Assembly: GCF_032362555.1 (NCBI RefSeq)
Contig: NC_083515.1
Location: forward strand, 5,553,001-5,617,000
Direction of reading: 5' to 3'
From: Amyelois transitella
Lineage: Eukaryota > Arthropoda > Insecta > Lepidoptera > Pyralidae
Length of the DNA stretch: 64,000 nucleotides
Part shown: in pieces, positions 9,416-20,847 of the stretch
How positions within the stretch are numbered: position 1 is the first letter of the stretch
How the letters are laid out: the number at the start of each line of letters is the position of its first letter
Translations under genes and position numbers: made by a program
The notes under the pieces: generated by a model
Seen by the model: only the letters and a program-made list of their open reading frames with translations
What the model was told of the DNA's origin: nothing
Databases searched by the model: none

Positions 9416-12400
9416 GTGTTCTAAATGTGGGTTTGAAACTAATCTCAGTAAAGTACGCCATTTTATCTGATTGCTATTAATGATTCATAAATTTCTATGT
9501 ATTGCTAATTTGTTTTTTAGTTTCAAGCCCAGGATGCTATATTTCATGTTGAAAAGTCATGCCAGTCTTTACAGACCACATTTGCTGCATAATATGTTAA
9601 GAATACAATGTATTGTAAGTTTTACATATTATGTATCATTATGTATTTGTTATTAGCTATCATTTGGCTTTAGTGACTTTGGCTAACGTAATCTGAAATT
9701 GAGAATGAAAAGAAATATTTTATGTATTTTCAGAATTTTATTTATAATTATACATTTCTTATGAAAATTTTCTTTTAATTTATAAATAAGTAGGTATTTA
9801 AAATTACTGAGGTCTAAGCTAAAATGGCAAACAGTACCCATACCTAATATTTTATTTAGTACTTGCTCTTACCCGCGACTTCTTTCGCCGACAATCTCAA
9901 TTCATAACAGTTGACTCCCCTTTCGAGGGGTGTCGTGAAGATATTGCATATCAGTTTATAAGATGAACCAAGGCAAACAGAGAAAACCGCATTCAAATCA
10001 GAGCAATAGATTTCGCAAAGAGCGAGTTCAAACGAAGAAAGAAGTACCAAGATGTTACAATATATTCATTTCGTTATTTTTTTCAAAGTATTCTCCCTGT
10101 CAATCGATGCATTTTTGCATTCTATTTAACCAATTATATTAGCGAACGTCTAGACTCGCAAAGAGTCTTAATATCGCTTGGTGAATAACGAATAGTTTAA
10201 TAAGGTTTTAAGAGCCTAACTAGACTGCTCGCTATTACTCTAGTCTGAAAAACGGGCGCTTGCTCAGTTCAGTCGCACGTAATCTGTCGACGTAGGCTAT
10301 TGCATGGAACCTGTACTTTCGAAGCCCGAAAAATTGACGAAGCACTTGCTGCAATGAGTTTGACTAATAATAAGAGGTGTTCGTATTTTATTCTAATACT
10401 AGTTGTTTCCCGCAACTCCGTTTGCGTTATTAAATTTACTAAAATTTCCGTACATACTACTGGGTAGCCTTTGGCTTCTACATCACATGATCCTCCTTTT
10501 TTCCGCCAAAAGAAAATGCTTATCAGGTAGGTAGAACAACTTTTGTTAAGATGTCTTTTCTATAATTAGGATGATTTAGCTGGTCTATAATGGTTCTGCA
10601 TCAGGTGTTACAGATCTTAGATTTATACGCTATACAAAATGCTCATCAGGTTGAACAACTTCTGTTAAGACGTCATTTCGATATTTTCAAAATTCAAAAT
10701 TTTTATTCATTATTATAGGATACTATATATCGCTTAATAATTGTCGTATGGTTTAACAACATTGGTTGACGTCAAATAAATTACTTAAAAACTAAGTTTA
10801 CTGCCGCTTCCAAGGCGTCAGTGCAGAAGAAGCGGTAACAAACTGCACTGCAGCATTTTCTTCAACAACGTCAACTTCACAATATTAAATTATACTTAGA
10901 ATAGAATGTGGTCAATTTCCTATAGTTTAGCTGAGTTGTTATGGTTCGATATCAGCTCATCCAGATTCTAAAATAAATTGTACACTATATTTTGGCCAGG
11001 CATTAGAGCTATACAACAAAACAAGATTAATTAATTTGAATTTCAGTAGTTCCGGAGATTAGCGTGTACAAACAAACATGCAAACAGACAGACTGTTTTC
11101 AAATTCATGCTCAGTTACTATTTCTTCATCGTTATAAATATTTTTTTTAATTATAAGTACTCAATGTACAGACAAAATTTTTTTACTGTTTTATTATAAT
11201 TATGTACTTACTTACCTATTGATGATATTTAAATAATAGCTATATATTAGTACAATTTTTTCATTATATACGACATATATGAACAATTATCTTAGCTTGC
11301 TTAAACTGGTTAAGTGGTTAACTGTTTTTTTTACGTGTGGAAAGACTTTCGTCTACCCGGCCGGGTACGGGAAGCCGGACGGGTTATGTGGGGCTTAAAC
11401 CCACTAAAACCATACGGTGCCATCGCCTACCGCTTCGTTGCGGCGGCTTCCTTCCGCTTCCACTTGTGTCTATTTGGGTAGAGAGAGGGAGAGAGATACA
11501 TTGGACGATTTTTACTCGGAGGCATCCGTTTTTCTGACATTTCACTAGATTTAATTTAGTGAAACGACATTTCACTCACTATTTTAGTAAGAAGGCGTCG
11601 TAAATAAGAATATCCCACAAAAACATTTCATGTTAAATGTTGCCAATAGGAGACCATATAATAATAATTACATGGTCTCCTAAGCCTAGCCCTAATTTTA
11701 CACTCAAGTAACGGGGAAATACGGATTTTTTTCGTACACACTGCAGCACTTTTTATACGACGCTATCAAAAGATTTACCTCTCCGAGGCGGCATTCAGAC
11801 CTCTAGCGCCAAAACTTGCGGAAGTCTCAAACAAACTTTCACCACCTAGTTTAAGGGGTTGGGGGGTAAAAGTTCCAAGTTTTATAATGTTTTTGTTGTT
11901 TGGGTACTAATACTAGCTTACATACCAAATTTCAGTTCAGTTTTCTAGGACTTCAGGAAGTACCTTAAGAATTCTGATGATCATCAGTGAGTGAGTAAGT
12001 GAGTGACGAAATCGGGGTATTTTATATATCAATAAAATCTAAAGTATAAGAGCTATGCAATTGAAATTTAGAGGTTTATTAAGTCTATCACTGACATCAT
12101 ATCTCGAAAATTTTGTTTATCTGGTATAACCCAAACTCAAGTTATGAAGGTTCAAAAATACGACGAACCACTTCGAGAAAAGGTAGGTAGTGCCCTTTGC
12201 GCTTCGCTTGGCTCGTATTGGCGGGGGCACTACCGTGCCCCCAGATTCAACATATGTCGTGATTTCGTGATATCCCTAGGGATTTCGCGAAATCTCTGGT
12301 TACTTCATTTTCCTGCGACATATAGGTATATAGCTCCAATCCGTGAAATCTATGCATGCGCGATTTAGGTTTTTCGCTGTTTTTGATTGATAGCGTCGCG

Positions 12401-13809
12401 TAATTTAATTTTTTATTCTTGTGACTTGTGGCGTATAGATTTCGCCACACCTTCTTCTTCTCCAAATACTTTCCTGAAAACCGCATCAAAATCGGTTTAG
12501 CGAAACGCGATATAATTTTTTTAAGGTGGTAAAAAGAGGAGTATCGCCTTTTAATAGATCCTTTTTAATCTTAGTGAAATTTCTAAAACCTCCTAAGTGT
12601 AACAAACACTTTCCTGAAAACCGCATCAAGATCAGTTCAGCGAAACGCGAGGTAATTGCAGACGATATGATAAATATTAAAGCAGTTTGAAATAATATAT
12701 TAGCGAAAAAAAACATATTAGTATTTAGTAGCGCACACCGTACCTAGTAGCGTAACGAACGATTTTGCAACAGACACTCGACGAAATTTTAATAAGAAAG
12801 AAAGAAATATCTTTATTTGGCGCAAAAGGTAACATATGTAATGTTCATAATCATAGAAATAATAAATTACCGACGTATAAAAAATATATAAAAAGTGATA
12901 TTATAACTCAATTTCTTTTACATTCATTTAATGTTTCACGTTTTTTGCACTTTATTATAAATCCTAGAATTGAGATTAAAATAATTTTATTTCGAAGCGT
13001 AGATTTTATTTTGTGTAAAATGATAAAGCTGAAAATCTATAAGATTTTGATCTTGATTCTTTTAACTTTTAATTATAAACAATTAGTTGACGTAATATTT
13101 GTTTTAAAAATTCTTATAATATTACAAACTTAAAAAACTTAAACAAGTGAGCTTTTTTAAAAACTTTGACTAGATTAACTCAAAATAGTGTTATGACTTA
13201 AGTCCGTTTTTACTGGACGTACAGAAATATTTTAGTAAAGTAATTCGCTTAAACCTAATAGTACATAAAGCTAATTATATTACATTCGAAAAAATAATGT
13301 CATGTTATATTTGACATTTGTAATCACAGTTAATTATCACATAGCTATTCGTAAGTTTATCACATTTAAATAAATAGTTTTTTCTCCAGCTTACAGAAGT
13401 AAATAAACTGATCTGTATTTGTACAAAAAAATTGGGCCTAATCTACAGGATTTTTAAAACTTTTTTCACCCTCTTAAAATGTGTTTTTTTTTGCAGCTGC
13501 GAGAAATATATGGAATATTAATACCTAATATATTATAGAGTTTGGACAAGACAGACAACGCGGGCAACACTAGAATGAACTGTCAAACATTGTCGTTTCT
13601 TTCTATATCTTTCTGTCGCCTTCGCTCGCTTGATAGGTTTCTGTGTCGTTTATAAAATGCTAACATTTACGGCTACTTCGTTGATGTATATTATGAAAAC
13701 GTGACAAAATTTATTGTTCTGTTTTTCAAATGGATCATTTGGAATTATTTTCTTACACCAAAGATTAGTAAAAAGAAATTGAAAAGTATTTTTCTCGGTA
13801 AGACTAAAA
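9416..13809. other. gene-free repeat region between RPA43 and Mkk4
   Basis: No supportable exon. It contains Helitron-like ends (near 9866, 10401 and 11046-11100, the last with 'cagtagttccggagattagc' then a CAAA-rich run). At 11330-11560 there is a GC-rich block of retroelement character. At 10060-10130 a stretch resembles a mariner terminal region (low confidence). At 12325-12390 a fragment matches the LTR-like sequence of 58870-58980. The 45-bp motif with 'ctgaaaaccgcatcaa' and 'cgaaacgcga' occurs twice (12471 and 12608). The AT-rich 122-codon frame at 12765-13133 shows no domain. Confidence 0.5.
12471..12655. repeat. direct repeat, two copies
   Basis: ACTTTCCTGAAAACCGCATC is followed by A-rich, T/GTTNAGCGAAACGCGA sequence, starting near 12471 and again near 12608. 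Probably parts of related mobile-element tails. Confidence 0.6.
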
Positions 13810-16800
13810 ATGTCGAAGAATGGCGAATTGTCATCAAACCAAGGTAAAAGCTCAAGCTAATGTTGTCGTACGACATGAAGTTGTGTATTTCATAGCTATA
13901 TGAAAACAATTATATCTTTTAGGTCCTAGTCGACCAAGTATGCCTAAACCGGATTTGAACTTGTTTAACCCTGAAAAACGCAAAATACTGGAGTTACCAT
14001 TAGGAGGGTCACCAGGTGATGGTGCTGCGTTTTTGCCGTTTTCTGCCAATAGCTCTTCACAGAAACCGCGGGTACCATCTCGTACAATAAGAGATGTTCT
14101 TCCTGAAAATACAAGGTAATGAATGTTTCTTCCTTCCATTTATATAAATTCCATTATTAAACCAAACAGCTTAATGAGGCCTTGCAGTCTTTGAGACTGT
14201 AATCTCTCTAAGATGTGTATCCTTAAGTTGTTATCCCTCTAGCAGTCCATTGTTTTCTAGCACATGTTAGGCTTACATCTGATATATATTTCACTTTCAG
14301 AGACAGATGTAGAATTTATCCAACCATGCAATCTTCAGGAAAATTACAGTTGTCTGCGACAGAAATATATGATTTTACAGCAGATGACCTTCAAGATTTG
14401 GGCGAAATTGGACGAGGTGCATTTGGTGCAGTGAATAAGATGGTTCATCGAAAGTGAGTGACAGTATTGTTGAGAATAGAACTTGTTTTGTAAATATTTA
14501 TAGTCTAATATTTAAGTTAATCCACCCTTTTCGCAGTTTATACTATTTATAATATTGTGAAAATAATACCTAAATATTTATTTAATGTAGGACCAACCGT
14601 GTCATGGCTGTGAAACGCATTCGCTCTACAGTAGATGAAAAAGAGCAAAAGCAGTTACTGATGGACTTGGAAGTAGTAATGAAAAGTAATGAATGCCCAT
14701 ACATAGTTGAATTTTATGGAGCGTTATTCAAAGAAGTAAGTAATTTTAAGCGTTAAGTTGACAAATGGTTTGACTGTATTTTAGAATTCGAGTGCCTTGC
14801 ATGTCTTGTATGTGTAACCATGTTATAATAAAATTGAAGCATGATTCAAATGTAATTTTTATAAGTTCGGCATAAAACATGCACTGTTTTAACTAATGTC
14901 ACTGCTATAACAGAGCCAACATAAACAGACTGATAGCACATTCAGCTATTTGGCTTTATGATAGAATTGAGATTCAAATAGTGACAGGTTGCCAGCCCAT
15001 CCCCTAAAATAAAAATCCCAAGTTTAAGCCTATCCCTTAGTCATTAATTTGCTACTATACAGGATGTGTTAAGAACTGCTGAAAGAGCCGTGTAGTTCCC
15101 GGCTCCAATATCAAAAAGAATAGCACCACTCCATCTCTTTCCCATGGATGTGGTAAAAGGCAACTAAGGGATAGGCTTATGATTTTGGGAATTTTCTTTT
15201 AGGCGATGGACTAGCAACCACTCACTATTTCAAACTCAAAATACTAACATTATGCCTAACAGCTGAAACACGGCCTTTCAGTATTTTAAGACTGCTGGCT
15301 CTGTTTACCCTGCAAGGGGTATAGACGTTATTATATGAATTAATAAATGAAAGAACATAAAGAAGGCTGTAGATTTATAAAAGATATTTTTTTATTTTTT
15401 CAAATTTGTTTTAATAACATTTGTGTGTGCAGGGCGACTGCTGGATCTGTATGGAATTAATGGACACTTCATTAGATAAATTTTACAAGTTCATATGTGA
15501 GAGGATGCAAACTCGAATACCTGAAAATATTATAGCAAAAATTACTTTGGCTACTGTCAAAGCCTTAAACTATTTAAAAGAAAAACTTAAAATAATACAT
15601 AGGTTAGTACAACTAATTAGTTTTATGTCCAGGATATATACCAGTAATCAGTTGGTGATATAGTTATGCTATACATTATTTTTTGTTGTGTATTTGTGCA
15701 ATAAAGATTACAATAATCAAATGCACCTATAATAAAGATATTTATTTGTGTACAGGGATGTGAAACCTTCAAACATATTACTAGACAGAAGGGGAAATAT
15801 CAAGCTATGTGACTTTGGTATATCTGGCAAGCTAGTTGATTCAATAGCGCGCACCCGTGATGCTGGGTGCAGACCTTACATGGCGGTAAGTAGTTTTCAT
15901 TTTACATACATGTATTATGTTTTTATTAGACAAAGCCTCAACTGAGAGAAGTCTGAAATTCCAAATAATTTGTGTTATGTATGCCATTGATAAACTTACA
16001 AATAAAGATTAAAACAAATCCAATTAATATTTTTTCATTTATTTATTTAAACTGCTGAACCACATGTAACTTAAGTTATCAAACTCTTAATTGAGGGATA
16101 TTTTATGGTTCCTAGCTGTAGCTGCTATTCCCTACCTAGATAAAATCCTTTCAGGTTGACTGGAATAATTCCCTACTAGGGATAAGTGTTGTGCATTTTT
16201 GTTTTTGTCTATGTTTTCTGTAATTCTGTTATGAACAAACAAACTTACCATTCCTATGTGCTTATGGTTATAATGCTATCGTGCAGCCGGAACGGATCGA
16301 TCCTGGCCGAGCGCGGGGCTACGACGTGCGATCCGACGTATGGTCGCTGGGAATCACCCTGATGGAGGTGGCGACGGGCGCCTTCCCTTACCCGCGCTGG
16401 GGCTCCGTGTTCGAGCAGCTACAGCAAGTCGTGCAGGGCGACCCGCCGCGTCTCACCAACAATAATAACGCATTCTCCAACAATTTTGTGGAATTTGTCA
16501 ACACATGGTTAGTTGTAATTATTTTTAAACATCAAACAAATAACAACACATTTAGTACATTATTATGATTAACATTTGACGGCCTGTGGCACAGCGGTAT
16601 TATGCTTGCCTGTGAAACCAGAGGTTTCAGCTTCGAATTCCGGCCAGGGGCATGACGGCTAATAAGCTTTTTCTGATGGGATTTGGATGTTTATCTGTAT
16701 AAGTATTTTTTTTTATAAAATATAGTATAGTTGAGTAAGTATCTCGTAATACAAGTTTCGAACTTACTTTGAGCCCAACTCAATCTATGTAATTTTGTCC

Positions 16801-17254
16801 TGTATATATTTATTTATTTCTAATGCGAAGGAAAATTTATAATATTTTAGAAAATTGGATATAAACCTAAATTTTAAGGGATTGATGATTATTCATCTGA
16901 TGCTCCTTTTAAAGGAAATAAGGGATTATATGTATAACACCTGTGTACACTTATTGAAAGTAGTATACTTTTCTTTGTGGTTGGCTGTTAAGTTATTCTG
17001 AAAATTTGGCTTATGTTATTTAAATGTCCACAATGTGTTTTGTACTTAAAATATTTGCTTTTTGTTACAGTCTCATTAAGGAAGAAACTCAACGTCCGAA
17101 ATACAATAAGCTTTTGGAGAGTCCATTTATTAAAGGCATTGACCAAAGCAGAGTTGATGTGGCCGCGTATGTTTGCGAAGTACTGGATGCCATGGAACGA
17201 AATGGCGTAAGTCCTTTCACCACAGATCAGCCGGCACAGGCGTGGGTAGATTAA
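13810..17254 (+). CDS. Mkk4: MAP kinase kinase 4 (JNK/p38-activating MAP2K)
   Basis: Dual-specificity kinase that phosphorylates Thr-x-Tyr in JNK (and p38). Exons: 13810-13843, 13923-14115, 14301-14453, 14591-14735, 15433-15602, 15756-15885, 16287-16507, 17071-17254; all GT/AG and in phase, 409 aa. Visible motifs: an N-terminal D-site-like KRKILELPL for MAPK docking, the glycine loop GRGAFG (residues 113-118), catalytic Lys135 in AVKRIR, HRD at 231-233, DFG at 251-253, activation-loop Ser261 and Thr265 in SIART, APE as APER, and D-VWSLGI. The C-terminal tail after the kinase fold ([13 protein letters not shown]..., ending AQAWVD) resembles the DVD docking site of MAP2Ks. All key residues are present. 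Intron 4 holds two inverted repeat copies and intron 7 a SINE. Drosophila Mkk4 is the closest remembered relative. Confidence 0.93.
14905..15045 (-). mobile_element. family A repeat (inverted copy)
   Basis: In reverse this reads the family A 3' half (gactaagggataggctt..., atgggctggcaacctgtcac, ...ggctctg). It forms an inverted pair with 15095-15337 inside Mkk4 intron 4. Confidence 0.75.
15095..15337 (+). mobile_element. family A repeat, near full length
   Basis: Starts at 'gtagttcccggctccaata', then 'ggaccactccatctctttcc'-like and 'ggataggcttat' blocks, 'ggctctgtttaccctgcaag' and 'tatagacgttattatatg'. The tail is the GTGATTATATG(TATG)n type shared with RTE LINEs, which suggests mobilisation by RTE machinery. 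Confidence 0.8.
16578..16818 (+). mobile_element. tRNA-derived SINE (family B)
   Basis: The tRNA-like head 'ggcctgtggcacagcggtat' (box A) is followed by 'agcttcgaattccggcc' (box B, damaged), then the family body 'tggatgtttatctgtataag', 'tctcgtaatacaagtttcga' and an AT-rich tail (tatttatttatttc). Inserted in Mkk4 intron 7. Confidence 0.8.
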
Positions 17255-19261
17255 TGCGTCACTGTTACTACAAAAACACTTCTTATACTTATCAGTTTAC
17301 TTACTGGTAATGGGATTGATGTAGATAAAAAAAGAAACAACCACTTTTGGGTTCATCTTCTCACAGTACAAAATAATAATTTACTTTTGAGAAATTATAA
17401 TGTGCATGTTTTGGGCTCAAAGAGAAGGCTCATGAGACTATGACTACCATACCACCAATCCTGCAATGGTGAAAGTCAAATGCACCCTCAAAGTGCTTGT
17501 TCTACGTTCTATTTCCCTAGAAACATTTGACAAGTGTTAAGTGTCTATGTTGACTGGCTTGCCTCCTAATTCATACATGCTGTGTTGCATTACTTTAGAA
17601 AGAGTTTAACTTTATTGAAGTACTGTATGAATCGATGTAGTATATATTAGGACAAGTAGAACAATTTTTTAAACCTTGAAGTTTGATATGGATAAAAATG
17701 CAAAAAATATACATCCACATACAATTTTGTATCTCTACTTCTTTCATATTGTAATATACTTCAATTTATTGTTTCGTACTGATAATTTTGTTTCAAATTA
17801 TTTATAAATACCTTATTTTAAAATGTATCCAAAGTCTATTCTTCCTTTTAGACAGTTAATATGAAGCAATAAAGTATAAAATAAAGAAAATGTGAATGTT
17901 GAAAAAAAAATTTTTAATTTGACCAATAAAGTTTTATTCAATGGGATAGTCAAGGCCAATAGCAAGAAAAAATTATTTTTCTTAATTTTAGCAGCTCTCA
18001 TACAATATGTTCATTAAATTAAAGGCCATCTCTACACATTTTTGTTTAATTTTCATTTTTAGGTGAATAATATACTGGGCTGCGGTGTATACTAAAATAT
18101 GTATTTATTTTTCATAAATCCCAAATAAGAAAAATACATGAAACTTAGAATTTCTCAAATTTCTTTGTAATAATTGGTTATAATTTTTTTTCTTAAAGTT
18201 CATTAGTTTTTGTTCTTGGTTAAAAAGTATTAAAATATTATTTTTTTAAAAAGGGGTTCTCTATTTTAGTTTCACTAGTGTTTGTAAATTCATTCTTCTC
18301 ACCGTGTAAAAAAATATGTTTATTAATGTAGTCCAAAGAATTATGGGTGGTCTTTTCGTGTTTGGCAATTTCTACATTCTGTAATATTAAACTAGGTATT
18401 AGATAGCACTAATATGAATAGCTTCACAGACAATATTAAGTATCACTTGTTTTGTACCTTGTAAAAAAGTTCCAGTTGTGTGGATAATTCATATTAATTA
18501 TAAGAGGCAACATGAGAAGAATAATAAAATTAGGAAAGGTTGTTTAACCGTCTAGTCTATTTATTTAGTTACTTAAAAAAAGGTATACAATCTAGAAATG
18601 TCTTTTAATCTAAAAATCATTAGTTCCTCATACAAACTTTTTATGCCATCAGCAGATTAGTTCATTTTAGAACAAAAAGCAAAATTAATTTATTATGACA
18701 TCTGTTGTTTCAGTACTATTAATTAATTTATTAATGTTTTTTCAATAAAAAGACCAATCAGCATTGTTAACCCTTATTTCAGTACCTAAAAAAATTAACT
18801 ACAATTGATTCAGGTAAAATAACCTACAGCAAAGTTATAAAACTAAAATTTTGTCATTATTAGGAGGCCTACTTCACCGTGATGATATCATAGAAACAAG
18901 CTAAGTTGAAAAAAGGTTTCAATTTTAAATGTTTGTATTTTTGCTACCTTATTTGTTTTGTGAACACACACAGTACAGAATTGCAATTTTTTAAATTTGT
19001 AAATAATAAAAAAAATGGGTCAATAAACATCAGCCATTTGTATGAAATAATAAAACCATTAAAATGGAAAAAATCAAACCATTTTGCAGTTATAAAAATA
19101 TATTTATAAGATTTGGTTCTCAGTAAGTACTATTACATTTTAAGAAATAGAGTATGATAAATTAGTACAGTTTTGTTTTATTGCTACTAATGGTTCTCTC
19201 TAATAAAAAATTAATCTTAAGGTATGATGTGTCAAAATTAATGAAAAGAAAAAATCAATGT
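17255..19261. other. Mkk4 3'UTR and AT-rich intergenic
   Basis: No exon is supported. Candidate poly(A) signals AATAAA occur near 17868, 17880 and 17925, so the Mkk4 mRNA probably ends around 17.9 kb. The remainder is AT-rich and repeat-poor between two convergent genes. Confidence 0.5.
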
Positions 19262-20325
19262 TTATTCTAAAACTTCACTAATTTTCTTTGCATTTAAAAT
19301 CTTACCATATTTAACTAAAAGTTTGTACTTTGCCCCATCAGACAACTGTGGAGACAAATAAAATGAATCTATTGCTTTTGGTGGTAAGTCAAAAAGAGGA
19401 AACCAATCTTCTGTTCTTACAATTTTATCTTTTCTTTTTCCCCAATAGTCAACTGAAGATATCTTAATAAATTGATTATCTTCAGTTATGTAAAGAAAAC
19501 CAATGATATTGCGAAATGGTAAGCTAACCAGTGACAATACAGCTGCTGCAGTCAAACCTGGAATATAAAAACAGCTTACATATTAATTCCATGACTTACA
19601 ATTAGATTTATTTGTAAAATCATTAACAAACAACTTACTTTTCTACAATACATTTTAAAATTACTTTGTAAATCATCTAAATCTTAGTTTTGATTTAAAA
19701 TTCATATGATGATTATTTGAATTACTTAAGAATTATTAAAATGATTAGCATTTTAATATTTATTCTTAAGTAATAAATTATTTAAGAATAAATATTAAAT
19801 TAGGCTGCCAGCCTCCTGGGAAATTCATCTCAGGACTCCATTATGCAGGGACTTGCTTTTTTGTAAATAAGTGTTAGTTTTATATTAAGTGTATTTATAG
19901 ATTTATCTTTCAGTTTTCCTTATAGGTACTAAACTAAAATAATTTTTTTTAGATTTTCTTTAGTTTTATTAAAGTGGTTGAATTTTAAATATGTATTCTA
20001 CAATACTATAAATAACAATACACTACTCACCAACATAGGCAGTGGAGAAGAAGGTATGCTCTGGTACTACATTCATTATTTCTAATATACCACATGTGGG
20101 CAATGCTACAGTGCTTCCAATTATATGGTAAACTTTTAATCTATTTAAAATTGCAATATATTTAATAGCAGGTAATGAAAATACAGGTTCGAAATTTTGT
20201 TTAGTCTGTTCAGAATATGTTTTTGAAATGCATCTACTAACCATATAGTTGCAATATTTCATGGTACGAATATTATAGCTTAAAATAGACATTTTTAATA
20301 TAGCACTATATTTTATTCTTAGCAC
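19262..20325 (-). CDS. Tmem186: transmembrane protein 186 (complex I assembly)
   Basis: Inner-mitochondrial-membrane protein of the MCIA complex, which helps assemble the ND2 module of respiratory complex I. Two exons: 20325 (or 20292)..20031 and 19557..19262, with donor G|GTGAGT and acceptor CAG, in phase (TAT GTT G|GT). The protein is 196 aa from the first Met or 185 aa from MSILSYNIR. Visible order: a short N-terminal presequence-like region, then FEPVFSLPAIKYIAILNRLKVY (family hallmark 'F.P.y..p.i......rlK'), two hydrophobic segments around the exon junction, FRNIIGFLYI, then YWGKRKD and a soluble tail. Head-to-head with TBL3 (522 bp between start codons). Confidence 0.8.
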
Positions 20326-20847
20326 ATCATGTCAATATTATTATTTCAATAAATTACCAAATATGTAACAGATAATAAAGTTAGATACCTGCCTACTTTA
20401 TTTTACCGTTACTGACGTTGCAGGTATTTTAGTTTAACTTTTCATTTATGGTTTGACGGTCTTGGATACAAGGCGCATTTAAATTATAATTTTTTTGAGA
20501 ATGATAATCACAGACTTAATATAAATGTTCTAAGATAAAGTCTGTGTGTTTCTGACAGTCAATAAATTATTTAGTCAGTCCAGTCTCCCTCAATGTATTT
20601 TCCTATTTAAATAAATTTATGGTAAAGTAAGTTTGGCATCATTAAGCCTAAAAAAACAACTAATGTCAAAGTATGTCAAAGTAAGATCTTGGAAATAAAA
20701 TAATTGTTGTTCGTAAATAAAACCATGTGCTCACAAAAAATAGAATCATCTGAGAATCATATGGACTACTTTAATATTACATTGTAAAATATTGAACAAT
20801 TACTTTACTTTGTTGAATAAGAGTATTACCATTTCTTATTTTACACC
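20326..20847. promoter_or_regulatory. shared promoter region of Tmem186 and Tbl3
   Basis: A 522-bp gap between divergent genes. AT-rich, without a clear TATA box. Two tandem copies of 'aagtatgtcaaagtaaga'-like sequence lie near 20665-20685. Promoter role is inferred from gene orientation only. Confidence 0.35.

Noticed and set aside
11337-11575. Overlapping frames in a GC-rich block
   Set aside because: Sequence has the look of a retroelement fragment; frames on both strands are short and without a recognised domain.
12765-13133. 122-codon AT-rich frame
   Set aside because: Ile/Lys/Asn/Leu-rich composition typical of AT-rich non-coding DNA; no domain, no splice or conservation evidence.
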